From: Xanthostigma xanthostigma
Taxonomy: Eukaryota; Arthropoda; Insecta; Raphidioptera; Raphidiidae
Length of the DNA stretch: 64,000 bases
Assembly: GCA_963575645.1 (NCBI GenBank)
Contig: OY754465.1
Span: 44,790,401 to 44,854,400, forward strand
Direction: 5' to 3'
In this document: positions 20,985 through 32,472 of the stretch, one piece after another
Layout: each line of letters begins with the position of its first letter
Numbering within the stretch: position 1 is the first letter of the stretch
Translations under genes and position numbers: made by a program
Notes under the pieces: generated by a model
Told to the model about the DNA's origin: nothing
What the model saw: the letters and a program-made list of their open reading frames with translations, nothing else
Database searches by the model: none

Positions 20985-21480
20985 CATGATCGAAACGATC
21001 CCTGGTATTCCGAACAAGCATCGTGCGCTCTGGCGACACTTACAAAAAATTCCAGCCAATTGGGCAACGGGACCATTCCAACTTCAAAATGTTGACAGTT
21101 GATATAATAAAGAAAATAAAAATTTCTGATATCGTAACAAAACTTTCTTGAAAAAATAAATTAAATAATAAGCCATTATGAAAGGTATACCATTATTATA
21201 CAAAAAAAAACACTGGTATAGCATAAATCTCTTTAGCGCAGACGCCGATTTCCCCCCAAAAACAATAGGGCTTTTCATTTTGCATACCAAACATCCTCCC
21301 AAAATTTGGTTTCAATCCGCTCATCCGTTTGATCTGTATCGTGCTCACAGACAAACGAACCAGCAGGTACCAACGCACAGAATTTTTACAAAAATATGTT
21401 TTTTTAATTCAGGGGACCTCAAAACGAAAAGATATTGTAAAATGTTTGAAAAGTGATTTTTCACCTAAACTAGTACCATT
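20985..21480 (+). repeat. Dispersed repeat R3, copy 1
   Basis: Blocks TTCCAGCCAATTGGGCAACG, AACAATAGGGCTTTTCATTTT and CAAACATCCTCCCAAAATTTGG. All recur in reverse order and orientation at 28470-29160. The two copies lie 7 kb apart in one intron and could pair in the transcript. Confidence 0.7.
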
Positions 21481-21590
21481 CCTTACTTATGGGTTGGAAT
21501 TGTAAAATAATGTAACATAACCCATTTTGACTTGTCGACCACAACTATATAAGTACATACGGTTACGTGTGCATGCATACCTAACCCCGT

Positions 21591-21627
<37 letters not shown>
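21591..21627. repeat. (TC)n(TG)n microsatellite
   Basis: Twenty-seven bases of TC followed by TG repeats. Confidence 0.9.
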
Positions 21628-22088
21628 TGAGGCAGAGCTATTAATTTGAAAGTGTGGCCACGGCACGTCGTCAGCACAGACGTGCCTTCGTCGTCCGTGC
21701 AGGCGAGAGAAGGCCGGTAACGGTAAGAGTCGGCGGGTTGTGGAATAATACTGCTACCGCCGCACCAAATAAGCACTATCAGCACCCGACATCCTACACA
21801 CTTATTGGAAACGTTCGCCACAGCAAGAGTACAGTGACAACCGTTGGATCTCGGTGTAAAGGGCGCTACAATTATTTTTATTTTTTAAAACCGTTTTATC
21901 AAAGTACTAAAACCGTTTTTTTAAATACAAAATCCACATACTGTGAGAGTTGTTTTTTTAATGAATTATACAGACATTAGCTCAATTAATTCAAATAAAT
22001 AAAATGATAACTTAGTTTGTAATTGAACTGTTTTAAAAATTCCTAGAGCGAATTTCCAGTTTTCATCACTTTTTTGTACCTATCTTCT
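21628..22088. other. GC- and CpG-richer island within the intron
   Basis: Between about 21655 and 21860 the base composition shifts to GC-rich with many CpG (GGCACGTCGTCAGCACAG, GCCGGTAACGGTAAGAGTCG). This is unlike the rest of the intron. No conserved protein is seen in any frame; a 108-codon plus-strand frame across it lacks known motifs. It could be an alternative first exon, an intronic transcript start or a diverged repeat. Confidence 0.4.
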
Positions 22089-22290
22089 ATCTATACCTAC
22101 TAATATATAAAGCTGAAGAGTTTGTTTGTTTGTTTGGAACGCGCTAATCTCAGGAACTACTGGTTCGAATTGAAAAATTTCTTTTTGTTGGATAGTCAAT
22201 TAATCGAGGAAGGGTATTAGACTATATAGGATATATAATATCACGCTTCGACTAATAGAAGCGGAGCATCAATGAAAAATGTATAAAATT
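22089..22290 (+). mobile_element. Helitron family A, 5' portion
   Basis: Begins TCTATACCTACTAATATATA and keeps AACGCGCTAATCTCAGGAAC and AGAAGCGGAGCATCAATG. The 3' half and CTAG end are lost. Confidence 0.75.
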
Positions 22291-23097
22291 TAAAGTATAA
22301 AATAACAAAGTTCGATGTCGGCGCCTATTATCACGTTTTATGAACATAGGTATATTAAATTGGTCCCGACTCTCCGCTTTTTAGTGACCCGACAATAATT
22401 TTTTTTTAAGTTTTATATATTGAAGTTTTTTTTAATTCGAAAATCTGTGTTGTATTTGCTAAGAAACATTATATAGGTACATCCAAAAATTAGTTTTCTT
22501 TCAAATTCATATATGTTCATAGTTGTCTCAAAATGATGATTCCAAAGCCAGGAACAAGTAAGCTTTTATACAACATTTACATATCGAAATAAATTCACAT
22601 ATGGAAATAACAACTGTTGTGTCAAACCGATTGTTCAAAGAATTATTTGACTCACACAAAAATAGCTGATAACGGCGCCAATGTTAGATAGAAGTAGATA
22701 ATAGCAGGCGTTGAACAGTTCGCGCTACGGTTAAAACAAGTGATGCTAGAAGTCAAACTGCCATAATGGCTCTGCTCTATTATAGAGACGGCATAAAAAC
22801 ATACTAGACACAATGCAATGTTTCAAATAAAAGGCTTAAGTTTGCACAAAGACAAATGCTACAGACAGCAAATAAAAAGTGAAGTAAAAAGGCGTAAACC
22901 TCTTTAATATAATATTCACAACCACAAAGGGTGTTTGAACTCGTGTCTGTGAACGGGAAAGAATGATCGTCATTTATTTATGCTATGTAAAACGATAACA
23001 TCTACTATACACAGTAGTCGAAAAAAAGCAGACTGCACGACAAAATTGCACGAACTGAATTACGTAACAGCAGAATAGCCACAATAAATAAAACATC
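22291..23097. other. Intron sequence without recognised feature
   Basis: AT-rich, no frame or repeat that I can name. Confidence 0.4.
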
Positions 23098-23815
23098 TCA
23101 GTAAAAAACCGGTCAAGTACGAGTCGGACTCGCGCATCGAGGGTTCCGTATAAGCTTGTAGGTATGTAAATAGTTCGTCTCTCACGGGAATCGGGTCTCG
23201 AAGATTTTTCCCACTTTGCCGTTGGAAAAATGTTGTCACCATACATCAACATAAGTCGGGTTCAGTTTACCAGCTGCTAATCAATTTACTATCGCAATGT
23301 GACGATAGTTTTTAATAACGGAGACTTTTAAACTGTATTTATTTACATAAACAAAAAATTAATTGCAAAGAGTTCAGATGGATTACCCGAACTGTACTGT
23401 ATACCGTGGCTATATCTGATAGCTTAGCGGTCGTACCGTGCGGTATGTTGACGTGCTTTCATTAATCTGAAATACAGTGTCAATTAAATTGTTAATAACT
23501 ATTGACCGTGCTAGAGTTTTTCAATCCTGATTATTTTCGTTCAATATATATTGTTGAATTCGTGCTTCAATAAGCATTCATTCACCCTACACGATGCCTT
23601 TGAAAAACTGTTTTTTTCACTTCCCAATTCACTCCCCTGAAATTAACCAGCAGAATAAAAAATCGACTTTTTATACTTCACGTTTTATTTGAGCAAATAC
23701 AGTTTATCTTTGAGCCAAATTTCAAATTTTTATGTTAAATACTTTCTAAGAAAATCGCATGTGACAGACGGACACTGAATTAATTCCATAGTGTTCCGTT
23801 TTGCATGGAACACTA
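23098..23815 (+). repeat. Dispersed repeat R4 (GTCAAGTACGAGTCGG type), copy 1
   Basis: Starts ACCGGTCAAGTACGAGTCGG and ends in GACAGACGGACACTG followed by GTGTTCCG...GAACACTAAAA. This head and tail are a pattern I know from many lepidopteran intergenic sequences. The copy at 48128 matches through CCATACATC, CCCGAACTGTACTGTATACC and CTATATCTGATAGC. No coding. Class not settled. Confidence 0.7.
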
Positions 23816-25001
23816 AAAAGAGCCAAGAGTCAAGTTCTTCCCATGAATGTCTGCCTATTAAAAATACTAAGATCTGAAGTATGGACAAGTTCAATTACAA
23901 AATGTATGTGATAGCTAAAATTTGGCCAAATTTAAAGTTCGGTAGACCTTAGAGTGCAAATGAAAGAACTTGACAAAGTTAAAATTTGTGTAGAGAAGAG
24001 AAATACAAAGATTGGATAAATTTAATCTACATTGAAAACTAATTTTATATGAAAAAATTGGCAATTAAGCGATTTTCTTTATTCTTTAACAAGAAATAGA
24101 AGAATAATTTGAGCGAATTATTGTTATTTTCCAACACCAAATATCTTTTTTTTTCAATTACAATTCTTCGTTGCACATTTAAAAGTAACTTCAAAACATA
24201 ACCAAAAGATTTAGAAGATTTGACAAAATCGTATTAGGTATATACATTATTCAATAATATGATCTAAAAAATTGTCTGGGCATCAAAAGAAAAACATCAA
24301 AAGAAAAACGCATATTAAAAAAAGTTGTTTTTTTTCCAACTCTCGTCCGTTTTCCTTTACAAAAGAGTAGAATAAAAGTTGAATGACACTTAAATTTTAT
24401 AAATAAAAAAACATAATGAGAAGGCACGTCTGTGCGTTTACAAGGCATTTCAAAAAGGTTGAATTAGGTACGTTATTGCATTTACAATGAACTAAAGATA
24501 GAAAGAATGGTAGTTTACAATTAACGTGCTATAACGAAAAGTAGAACAGTTCCTATCAGGAGCGGTTGCCCTATGAGCGCTGCAGAGCTGCACAACAACC
24601 AAAATCTTGGGTTCTTCATAATTTTAGAATGATTTATATTTTCCTAATTGAACCCATATTTGATATTAGGGAACTATAGTGTAATAGCTACACAACCAAC
24701 ACTAAATTTTAACAGCCACTGGCAGATCACAAAACTCGTATGTGTTCTGTATGGCAGACTTTTTTTGAGTTCAGGCGCTGTTCTGCACTCCAAGCAGCAC
24801 ATGAAACGTCATCATCAGATACACACCGTGCACTTCCTGATCCACAATTTATATGTTATTTGAATCGGGGTTCTGTGCTGCATTTGCCGTCAGCACGTTA
24901 GTACAAATAACCATCTAACACTGTCCTATGTGTTCACTGAATCTATTCCAGTCAGTCAACACCTTTGGGAGCTTTGACTCGGCGATACGTATGCCGTTTA
25001 T
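23816..25001. other. Intron sequence with one short repeat (R5)
   Basis: At 24548-24630 CTATGAGCGCTGCAGAGC and ACAACCAAAATCTTG match 36105-36175. The rest shows no supported feature. Confidence 0.4.
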
Positions 25002-25482
25002 TAGTGATGTGCCGGATCGTTAAAAATGTATATCCGCGGATACGGATCTGAATACGGATTTTTAGTTTCAAGATCCGCGAATACGGATACGGATCTTAAC
25101 TTTCTTAGAGTATGCACATTGACCTTTGGAAAGAGACTATCTGTTTTGGGAAAATAGTTAACTCTCATAATAGATTGTTTCTTTCCAAAGATCGATGTGC
25201 AATATCTCATTATAAAGATAGTTGATTTAGTACCTTTGAGTTATGTACTATTAAATGTTTGCAATATAAAAGTGCCAAATACGATTTTAAAAAATAAAAA
25301 ATAATCTGAATGGAATTTAACAGGTTTTCATTATTACCTAATCACCTATATATATAAAATTTCATCTATGAATTGAAAATTAATAAGGTAAAAGATCCGC
25401 CAAAACTAACGGATACGGATACGGATCTTTCTTCTCCCTCGGATATCCGCGGATACGGATACGGATATCCGGCACATCACTA
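25002..25482. mobile_element. Non-autonomous hAT element with perfect 8-bp target duplication
   Basis: Ends TAGTGATGTGCCGGAT and the inverted ATCCGGCACATCACTA. Flanks are identical 8-mers CCGTTTAT (24994-25001 and 25483-25490). Subterminal GGATACGGAT iterations occur at both ends, as is common for hAT transposase binding sites. 481 bp, no transposase. The perfect duplication makes the boundaries exact and suggests a recent move. Confidence 0.95.
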
Positions 25483-25490
25483 CCGTTTAT

Positions 25491-25797
25491 ACACATATAT
25501 GATACACGGTTTATAGCAGGTGTGACAAGTGTTAGCCCACCCCCCCATTTCATTCCTAGCCCGTATTAGGTAAGTGCCTTCGTTTGACTCTGCAGAACAT
25601 CCATTTAAAATGTTCACGAGCCGGCACTGGCTCCTATACTTGTAATAGTTGCTGGAATAGCAGCTCGACTATTAAAAAAGTGTATATGAACACACTTAAC
25701 AGTCCATGTTAGCTATTATATATAGCTATGTCTATAGATTGTAGATTATTAGTGGTAGTTTTGTTCCAGAAGCTTTACCAGAGTATAGCTTGTGGCC
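25491..25797. other. Intron sequence without recognised feature
   Basis: No frame or repeat found; it ends at the hammerhead-like motif. Confidence 0.4.
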
Positions 25798-25828
25798 GAC
25801 GTTTCGAAAATTATATTTTCATCCTCAG
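25798..25828 (-). ncRNA. Hammerhead-like RNA motif at the end of a Penelope-like remnant
   Basis: The minus strand reads CTGAGGA, one base, stem GAAAA/TTTTC, then GAAACGTC. GGCC immediately before pairs with GGCC immediately after, giving a third helix, and ACGT provides a minimal stem III. This is the best three-helix copy in the window. Penelope-like elements are known to carry hammerhead ribozymes in their terminal repeats, and a GIY-YIG remnant lies just upstream on this strand. The base between CUGANGA and helix II departs from the canonical core. Confidence 0.5.
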
Positions 25829-26203
25829 GGCCTATGAACATATATAATTATTACAAAAATATTATTTAAATGTCTAAGTTTTCAAGTAATTGTTAAGTGT
25901 ACCAGTATAAAATATATATTATATATACATTAAAATGAGATAAATATGAATATTATCATACCTCAAGAAAGTTAAAATATTTAATATGGTAAATTGTAGT
26001 GGTGTTTCTTATTCATGATCATATATTTATGAATTTCTACAAATATTATTTTTTAGTAAAAAATATATCATTAAAACAATTTTTATAATACAAATTTGTT
26101 GCTGTGAATTTATAAAATTAAGTTATATGTAGGTACTATTTTTATGTGTAAGAGAGGCCTTATCTGAACTTTATTTCATTTACAGGTTTAAAATTGTAAA
26201 GCG

Positions 26204-26400
26204 CTGTTAATTATATTGCCATAAATGTTGTCTAACGCTTCTATGTCCGTTCTCTGATTTACCGTATTAGAATTTTTTTTTTTATGTAACACATCGCTAA
26301 GAAAAGTTTTTTCTGTAAATTCGTTTCTTTGTGTAATATTTTTGGTTCATTAAATATAAAACTGTGATCATTAGAGAGTAATGAACCAATGCTGAATGAT
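26204..26400 (-). pseudogene. GIY-YIG endonuclease C-terminal fragment, frameshifted
   Basis: Reading leftward one frame gives NEPKILHKETNLQKKLFLAM then CYIKK, and runs into a 12-base A run. After a shift it continues NSNTVNQRTDIEALDNIYGN and stops. The pattern (KILHKE..., KRKF-like stretch, INKRTD...L..IY..I) is what I know from Penelope-type GIY-YIG domains. Further upstream (26640-26680) a cysteine-rich CGNRLYK piece fits the degraded start of the domain. Non-functional. Confidence 0.55.
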
Positions 26401-26954
26401 TATATTATTGTCACATGGTTTTCCTGATGCATTTTTACATAATTTTTGTGTTGATATAAACACGATTATTTAAATATTGGGAGGTTTGTACAACATAAAG
26501 ATTATATACGCTGAACAGCTGAGTTTATCATACTGTTATAGAAGTAACTATTAGTGTCTAAGCCGACTTCGATCTAATATCTAGGATTTTAATTTTAAGT
26601 TGACCAATTTCTTTTTCACAGAGTAAACCAGTTTACTTGTATAACCTGTTGCCACACTGGACATGAATTATAAACAACCCTTAAATGCACATCGGTATCA
26701 TTTAAAATACATGATACTGTTAAAAAATACACAGTCATGATATTTTTAAATCTAAGGCTGTGAATGGTGGTTAAACAGTTTTATTTTACACGGGAGTACA
26801 ATTAATGTTGCATCTATAGCTGCTAAACCAAACATATTATTCCTAAGAGAGTCGCACAAATTTTTATGAAAACGAATTGTAAAAATCGAACGCAAATAAA
26901 GAAGTGACTTTCTGGTTTTATGGAGATAGTATATGCAAGAGAGATTAAAATAGC

Positions 26955-27203
26955 ATTTGGAAAGAATTCCGTGGCATAAGGATCGAAAATGAAGCAATAC
27001 TGAGATTTTTTTAAACTTGCATTTAATATTAACGTTTCGATACGTTTTGTATCATCTTCAGAGTGTTCAAATGCTGTCACATGTTATTTGAACACTCTGA
27101 AGATGATACAAAACGTATCGAAACGTTAGTATTAAATGCAAGTTAAAAAAAATCTCAGTATTGCTTCATTTTCGATCCTTATGCCACGGAATTCTTTCCA
27201 AAT
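26955..27203. repeat. 249-bp near-perfect palindrome holding two hammerhead-like motifs
   Basis: Arms of about 117 bases. ATTTGGAAAGAATTCCGTGG at the left and its complement at the right, with a 15-base centre. Each arm contains the same motif in opposite orientation: minus 27030-27061 and plus 27097-27127, with CTGAAGA, stem GATAC/GTATC and GAAACGTT. In the plus copy ACT before the motif pairs with AGT after it. Confidence 0.85.
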
Positions 27204-27497
27204 ACTCATCATTAACTTCAATGGATCACAGTTACTCTATTTATTGAATAGAGTCAATCTTCATTAAAATAGCAGTTTAGAAAAAAAGTTAAGCTTTTTA
27301 AGTTTTGTACACTTCCTGATGGGGACATAAATGGCCTATTATATTGTAGGCATTTTCTGCATAATAGCAGTCTAGACATAATGAACAGCAACATAAGTGC
27401 TGCCCCACTCTTGAATGTAATTACCGTTTTAAAGAGATACTGTTTTATAGCTGTGCAAGTTGATAGAAAACTGGGGTATACATGTGTGAGGAGAGGG

Positions 27498-28355
27498 CAG
27501 TGTTGACACTTGAATTGATTTTCCCCTAACCCTAAAATGAAAATCCCCTAAACAACATAGTTTTCAAAATATTTTCCCCTAATTTTTTAAAATTGAATGT
27601 TATAAATAATAAATTATTTTTAAAATGTGTATTAATTTAATTAACTAAAAATTAAATTCTTAAACTTTTACTGTCGGTAATACAGCTGACGTAGGAGCGC
27701 TTGTGCAGTATTTTTTTTTTTATTTAGGAGGAAGAAAAAAAAGGTGTTTCGACTGAATGTCACTAACACCAGGCTATACAATATGTTACAATATTTGTGT
27801 CATACAGAGGTAAGTATCTATTGGTAATATAATATATTGGTAAAATAATTATGTGTTATCGTTATATCTTATTATAATAGTTTATTTCTTTCAGGTATTT
27901 CAAGACTTGCAGAATGGATTCGTCACTGCCGATAGCTTCGTGTAAGGTAGGTGGTATTTTATTTTCTGTTCTTTGCGTTCTGTACTTCCTGCACTCTATA
28001 ATGATGTGTTTCACTGTTGTGAAAACATTGCATGTATCACATTTCTCCTGTTCGGTTCTTTCAAGGATATATTTATGCGTTTCTTTGGTATGACCAATTC
28101 TTAGGCGTGTGGCAAGTCGTCTCGTCTGATAAAGGTATTTTTGCGAGGTTTGGTGTGGTCCTTAATTTCTCTTAGCTTTTTGTTGGTCACAGCTGTCCAT
28201 TCAGTTTGAAATTGGTATTTTTTAATATGTTTACTAGGGCCATGTAAATATATTTTACCCTAAAAATTATCCAAAAAATAAATACCCTAAAAATGTCCCT
28301 GATTAGAAAAACATCCCCTAAATTTAGGGAAGAATACCATAAGTAGGAAACACTG
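27498..28355. mobile_element. Probable hAT-type element carrying a LINE fragment
   Basis: Ends CAGTGTTGACACTTG and inverted AAGTAGGAAACACTG, with CCCCTAA iterations near both ends. Flanking 8-mers GGAGAGGG and GTAGAAAG agree at 5 of 8 positions. The interior includes a minus-strand LINE fragment (27950-28205). Weaker support than the other hAT calls. Confidence 0.5.
27950..28205 (-). pseudogene. LINE C-terminal fragment (RNase H-end/zinc-knuckle region)
   Basis: Minus-strand reading gives EWTAVTNKKLREIKDHTKPR, then after a frameshift RRLATRLRIGHTKETHKYIL and EKCDTCNVFTTVKHIIIECR. LRIGHT..TH followed by C-x2-C...H-x4-C is the conserved tail of non-LTR retrotransposon ORF2 in the I/Jockey/R1 groups. 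Frameshifted, no reverse transcriptase here. Confidence 0.75.
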
Positions 28356-28469
28356 GTAGAAAGAGATGCAGTTTGTAAGTTGCATGATGCGCATTGCACA
28401 CTTCCGTTTTCTGTTGTCTTATACAGCTATAAACGGAAAACAATGATTTTTAACTTTTTAGTGCGCTAC

Positions 28470-29160
28470 TCATAAAGGCGTGTTTAATAAAAACGCTTTT
28501 TCAATTTTTGACCAATTACTGAACTCTCTTTGGTCTACTGTCAAATGTTTCGAGGTTCTATGTAGCTGTAGGTCAAAATTCACTTTTCAAAATTTTACAA
28601 TATTTTTTCATGTTGAGGTAGTCCGAATCCAAAAAAACATATTTTTGGAAAAAGTACCTATGTGCTTCTGTTTATTAGTCCGTGAACTAGATACGGATTT
28701 GCGGATGAAACCCAAATTTTGGGAGAATGTTTGATATGCTAATATGAAAAGCCCTATTGTTTTTCGGGGAAAATTGGCGCATGCGCAGACGAAATATATG
28801 CTACAACGTTGTTTTTTTTTTATATATTAATGGTATAGTTTTCATACAACGGTTTATTATTACAAGAAAATTTTGTAGAAAACTTTTTTCGAAACTTAAT
28901 AGTTTCAAAAATAAAAAAATCAACTGTTCTGTCAAAAAGAAATTAGTTAGATAGCTGACAAGCATACTTCTGTCAATTTTTACACGACATAATAACATAT
29001 TACGTAGGTGATATCATACCAGTTAATACTAGCCGTACCCGCGTCACCGCAAGAGTTAACGGAAATTTTATATTCTTTATTATAATAATATGTCAAATGT
29101 CAATATTTTTGTAGTTGGAATGGTCTCGTCGCTGAATTGGCTGGAATTTTTTACTCACAA
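28470..29160 (-). repeat. Dispersed repeat R3, copy 2 (inverted)
   Basis: Carries CCCAAATTTTGGGAGAATGTTTG, AAAAGCCCTATTGTTTTTCGG and GTCGCTGAATTGGCTGGAAT, the reverse of copy 1 at 20985. A CTAGCCGTACCCGCG block at 29029 suggests a Helitron-type end nearby. Confidence 0.65.
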
Positions 29161-29690
29161 ATAAAAATTTAATTCAGACTACACGTTTGTTGAGGTTTTT
29201 TTTTATCAGTGGATTTGCATTTATATGAATTTTAATTTAATTTTACTGGGTTAGCTTTTATTTTTTCATTTGAAATAACATAATCTCATTTGTATATAAA
29301 TACGTAACATAAAGTATGTATAATACACTGTATATAGAATATATTTACATTTATGCATGTATTTTATGTATGTATATTATTACGTGTACGTAAAGAACGC
29401 GCCTTGACATCAAATGGTGTACAGAAACAAACAAAATAAAAACAAAATGTGAAGTGATACCATCTCATCTCTTGGCCCCAAAATATAGTCAGACGGTTTT
29501 ATAACACAAACGGAACATAAATTCTTCAAACCCTTCTGTTTATAACTTTTCCCTAAGCCCACGGTCATTCAGTTATTTACGTAAAAACAATTTACTTCCA
29601 AAAATTGTTGTTAAGAGTACAACGCCCCATTGAATACAAAAAATAAACTATACTGATGATTTAACATAGGTAATTAAAGACAAATATTAT
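29161..29690. other. Intron sequence without recognised feature
   Basis: AT-rich, no supported frame or repeat. Confidence 0.4.
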
Positions 29691-30381
29691 TCAGATTTAT
29701 TTGTGAATCAAAACTAGCTTCAATTGGCTGAAGGATTATTACTGACGTGACCATACGTCCCGCTTTCAGGCTATCTGTCCCGCTGTCCCCAGCGAGGGCA
29801 AAAATATCCCGCTTTCGCAAACAGACCAAACGAGAATTTAATTTACAATTATTTTTCGGACTCGCAACGTGTAACTAAAGGCCACTGCATACGAGGCTAG
29901 AAACGCTGCTAGATTCCTTGCTACATTTGCCTACTAGTTTTCTAGCGCTGGTTTTCTTGTTTGCTGTTAAGTGCTCGCTTCACACGAGACTACTTTTCAA
30001 CTTGTGGATATAATTATCTGGTGCGCGCGCAGTGACAGTTCGAATATAAACACAGAGCAAAACGTATCTGTTGTCTGACTCTGAGCATATTTACGCCATG
30101 TTCGTTTGTAGGCGTTTGTTCCAGTGCCCACGTGACAAGATACCTACTGTTTCCTGAGTGGTTCTTTCTAATACCTAGCAGCAGATCTAGCAGGGAAAAT
30201 AGCCCCTGTTCTAATTTTAAAACTGATCTTGCGAGCTCGCGGCAGGCCAGCCCGACTTGAGGTCATTTCCATTTTTATACGAAACTTTAGTTAATAAATG
30301 CCATTTATATATCACCAATAAATTTAAATTGTAGATCCTTCAGCCAATTGAAGCTATTTTTACTTCAAAAATAAATCTCAG
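29691..30381. mobile_element. About 690-bp element with 60-bp terminal inverted repeats
   Basis: Left CAGATTTATTTGTGAA then TAGCTTCAATTGGCTGAAGG; right is the inverted CCTTCAGCCAATTGAAGCTA then AATAAATCTCAG. The inside has a CCCGC-rich piece (29757-29820) and a CTAGCA/GCTAGA-rich piece (29900-30190) that look like other small repeats. No coding. Superfamily unknown. Confidence 0.6.
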
Positions 30382-30413
30382 ATAAAACTAGGATTGCCTA
30401 CTCAACTTTCATA

Positions 30414-31342
30414 GTAGGGTCATTCCATGCCAATTCGACCAATAGTTGGAATCGATCCCTTCCGATTTGGATGAAATTTGGGAGAAGTTTTCTTTCATCC
30501 TACCAACGGAAAAGAGAATTAAAAAACATTTTTGAAAACAGTAGCAAACTTCAAAAATGTATCATTTTTTGGAATCTTCCAAGTTTATTTTTTGAATATC
30601 TTGAAAACTATTATAGTTACAAAAATCGACCTTGGTTCATTTTAAAGAGAATATTTGGGGCTACAAAAAATGCATATGAAAAAAAAATTTCAAAAATCAA
30701 AAAATTACAAAATTTTGAAATTTTCAAAATTGAATAAATCAAAAACTTATATTTGTTTGGGCTTAAATTTTTTGTAGACTACCTCTATCTGTTTTTAAAG
30801 AACCTTAAAATTTTCAGAGAGGTGTTTTATCTTTTTCTTTTTTTCGAAGATATGAATTTTTGAATATTAAAAAAAAAAATAAATTAGAAATACTTACCTA
30901 CTTATCGCTCCATTTTTTTTTCAAAATTCAAAAATTCATAACTTCGGAAAAAAGAAAAACACCTCTGAAAATTTTAAAGTTTTTTAAAACAGATAGAGGC
31001 AGTGTACAAAAAAATATGTTTTTGATTCATTCAATTTTGAAAATTTCAATACTTTGCAATTTTTTGATTTTTCAGATACAATTTTTTGTAGCCCCAAATA
31101 TCCTCTTTCAAATGAACTCAGGTTGATTTTTTGTAATAATAGTTTTCCAGATATTTAGAAAATAAACTTGAAAGATTCCAAAAAATGATTTTTTGATTTT
31201 TGCAACTATTTTGAAAAATGTTTTTTAATTCTTTTTTATTGGTAAAACTTCGTTTTAGAATGAAAGAAAACTTCTGATCAAATTTCATCCAAATCGGAAC
31301 GTGTCGATTCCAACTATTGATCGAATTGACATGAGCCAGTAG
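30414..31342. mobile_element. 929-bp fold-back element
   Basis: The two halves are inverted copies over nearly the whole length, centred near 30885. Ends: GGGTCATTCCATGCCAATTC and inverted GAATTGACATGAGCC. Internal matches include CCAAATCGG/CCGATTTGG, TTTGTAGCCCCAAATAT and CAGAGAGGTGTTTT. Divergence between arms is modest. A transcript would form a hairpin of roughly 450 bp. No coding; class unknown. Confidence 0.8.
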
Positions 31343-32330
31343 AATTTTTGAAAAGTATTATTTTCTCTATAAACCAGGAAAAAGATAAAAAGGCTAAAGC
31401 AATATCCGCACACTGATTCAGTTCGACCCAACAGACCTAATTAAGAAAGCAAAATTATAAATGAAATGGATACTTCACAGGTGGCCACAAGTATTTTGAA
31501 GCAAAAATATCTTACATTTGCAGGATTCCCACTACCTAAACGCAGTTTTCCCTATTTTTTTCTCACACTAATTGAATAAAATGTTTATACAAAGTATTGA
31601 GTAAAAAATATAACAACAATTTTATGGATCATCTCTTTAAGCCTTAAGCAGTCGTTTAGATAAATGTATGAACAGTTCGTTTCGGCATAAAACAAAGATA
31701 AATGGACGCTGTTTTGCGGCGTACCGCAACAAAGATTTGAAACGCATATTCTCTTTTCACGGCGCTCCCAGAATAAATACACGAGATTATTATATAAGGT
31801 CAGAAAGTGTTTTTCCACTTTAATACACAATGTAACACATTATCGCGACTAATCGTGAAAAAAACTTCGATTTTTCGTTAAAAAGTTTACGTGATTTAAC
31901 AAATGGTGAAAGCAATTATTATTTTTCAGCTATCACAGCTTTTTGAACGCTTTGTAAACCCCTAGAGACTTATTGACCCCATTCGAAAGGTCGTGCAAAA
32001 AAAAATGTAATGAATCACCCTTTCTAAGCAGAATACTCTGGCGACTGGACTATACCTTGTGATCATTAGTATTTTTACCACGTCTTTATTAACTCACTTT
32101 CTTGTTTGTCTGTCTGTTCGGAACAAATTTTGCAATTGATTTTAAACAAATTTCCCGATGAGTTAGGGACTTGAAACTTTAAACATAGCTGAGAACTGGA
32201 TGCAAAATTAACTTGTTTTCTTGTCTGCATGTTCGATGATTCCGTACGGACCCTATTACTGAGCTCACACTATCGATCTGTCGGCCTGTCTATCCTGATT
32301 TTAAAAGGTGGTTTCTTTTTAGTCTTCTAA
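31343..32330. other. Intron sequence with one repeat end
   Basis: At 31984-32030 AAAGGTCGTGCAAAAAAAAATG then GTAATGAATCACCCT resembles the inverted end of a GGGTGATTCATTAC-type insect element. No partner end was found. Otherwise unassigned. Confidence 0.35.
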
Positions 32331-32472
32331 ATCTATACTAATATATAAAGCTGAAGAGTTTGTTTGTTTGGTTGAACGCGCTAATCTACGGAAGTACTGG
32401 TTCGGTTTGAATTTTTTTTGTTGGACAGCCCATTTATCGAGGAAGGCTATAGGCTATATAATATCACGCTGT
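32331..32472 (+). mobile_element. Helitron family A, 5' end fragment
   Basis: Begins A/TCTATACTAATATATAAAGC and runs to GGCTATATAATATCACGCT, then diverges. Confidence 0.8.

Larger units (their letters stand above)
25798..27061 (-). mobile_element. Penelope-like retroelement remnant
   Basis: A degenerate coding region (about 26200-26760, minus strand) ends in a GIY-YIG endonuclease C-terminus. Hammerhead-like motifs flank it at 27030-27061 upstream and 25798-25828 downstream on the same strand. Reverse transcriptase is not recognisable, so the element is heavily decayed or 5'-truncated. The class rests on the endonuclease fragment plus the motif pair. Outer boundaries are uncertain. Confidence 0.5.

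Noticed and set aside
21654-21980. 108-codon plus-strand frame across the CpG-rich island
   Set aside because: Arg/Thr-rich start and Phe/Tyr-rich end simply track base composition; no homologous pattern.
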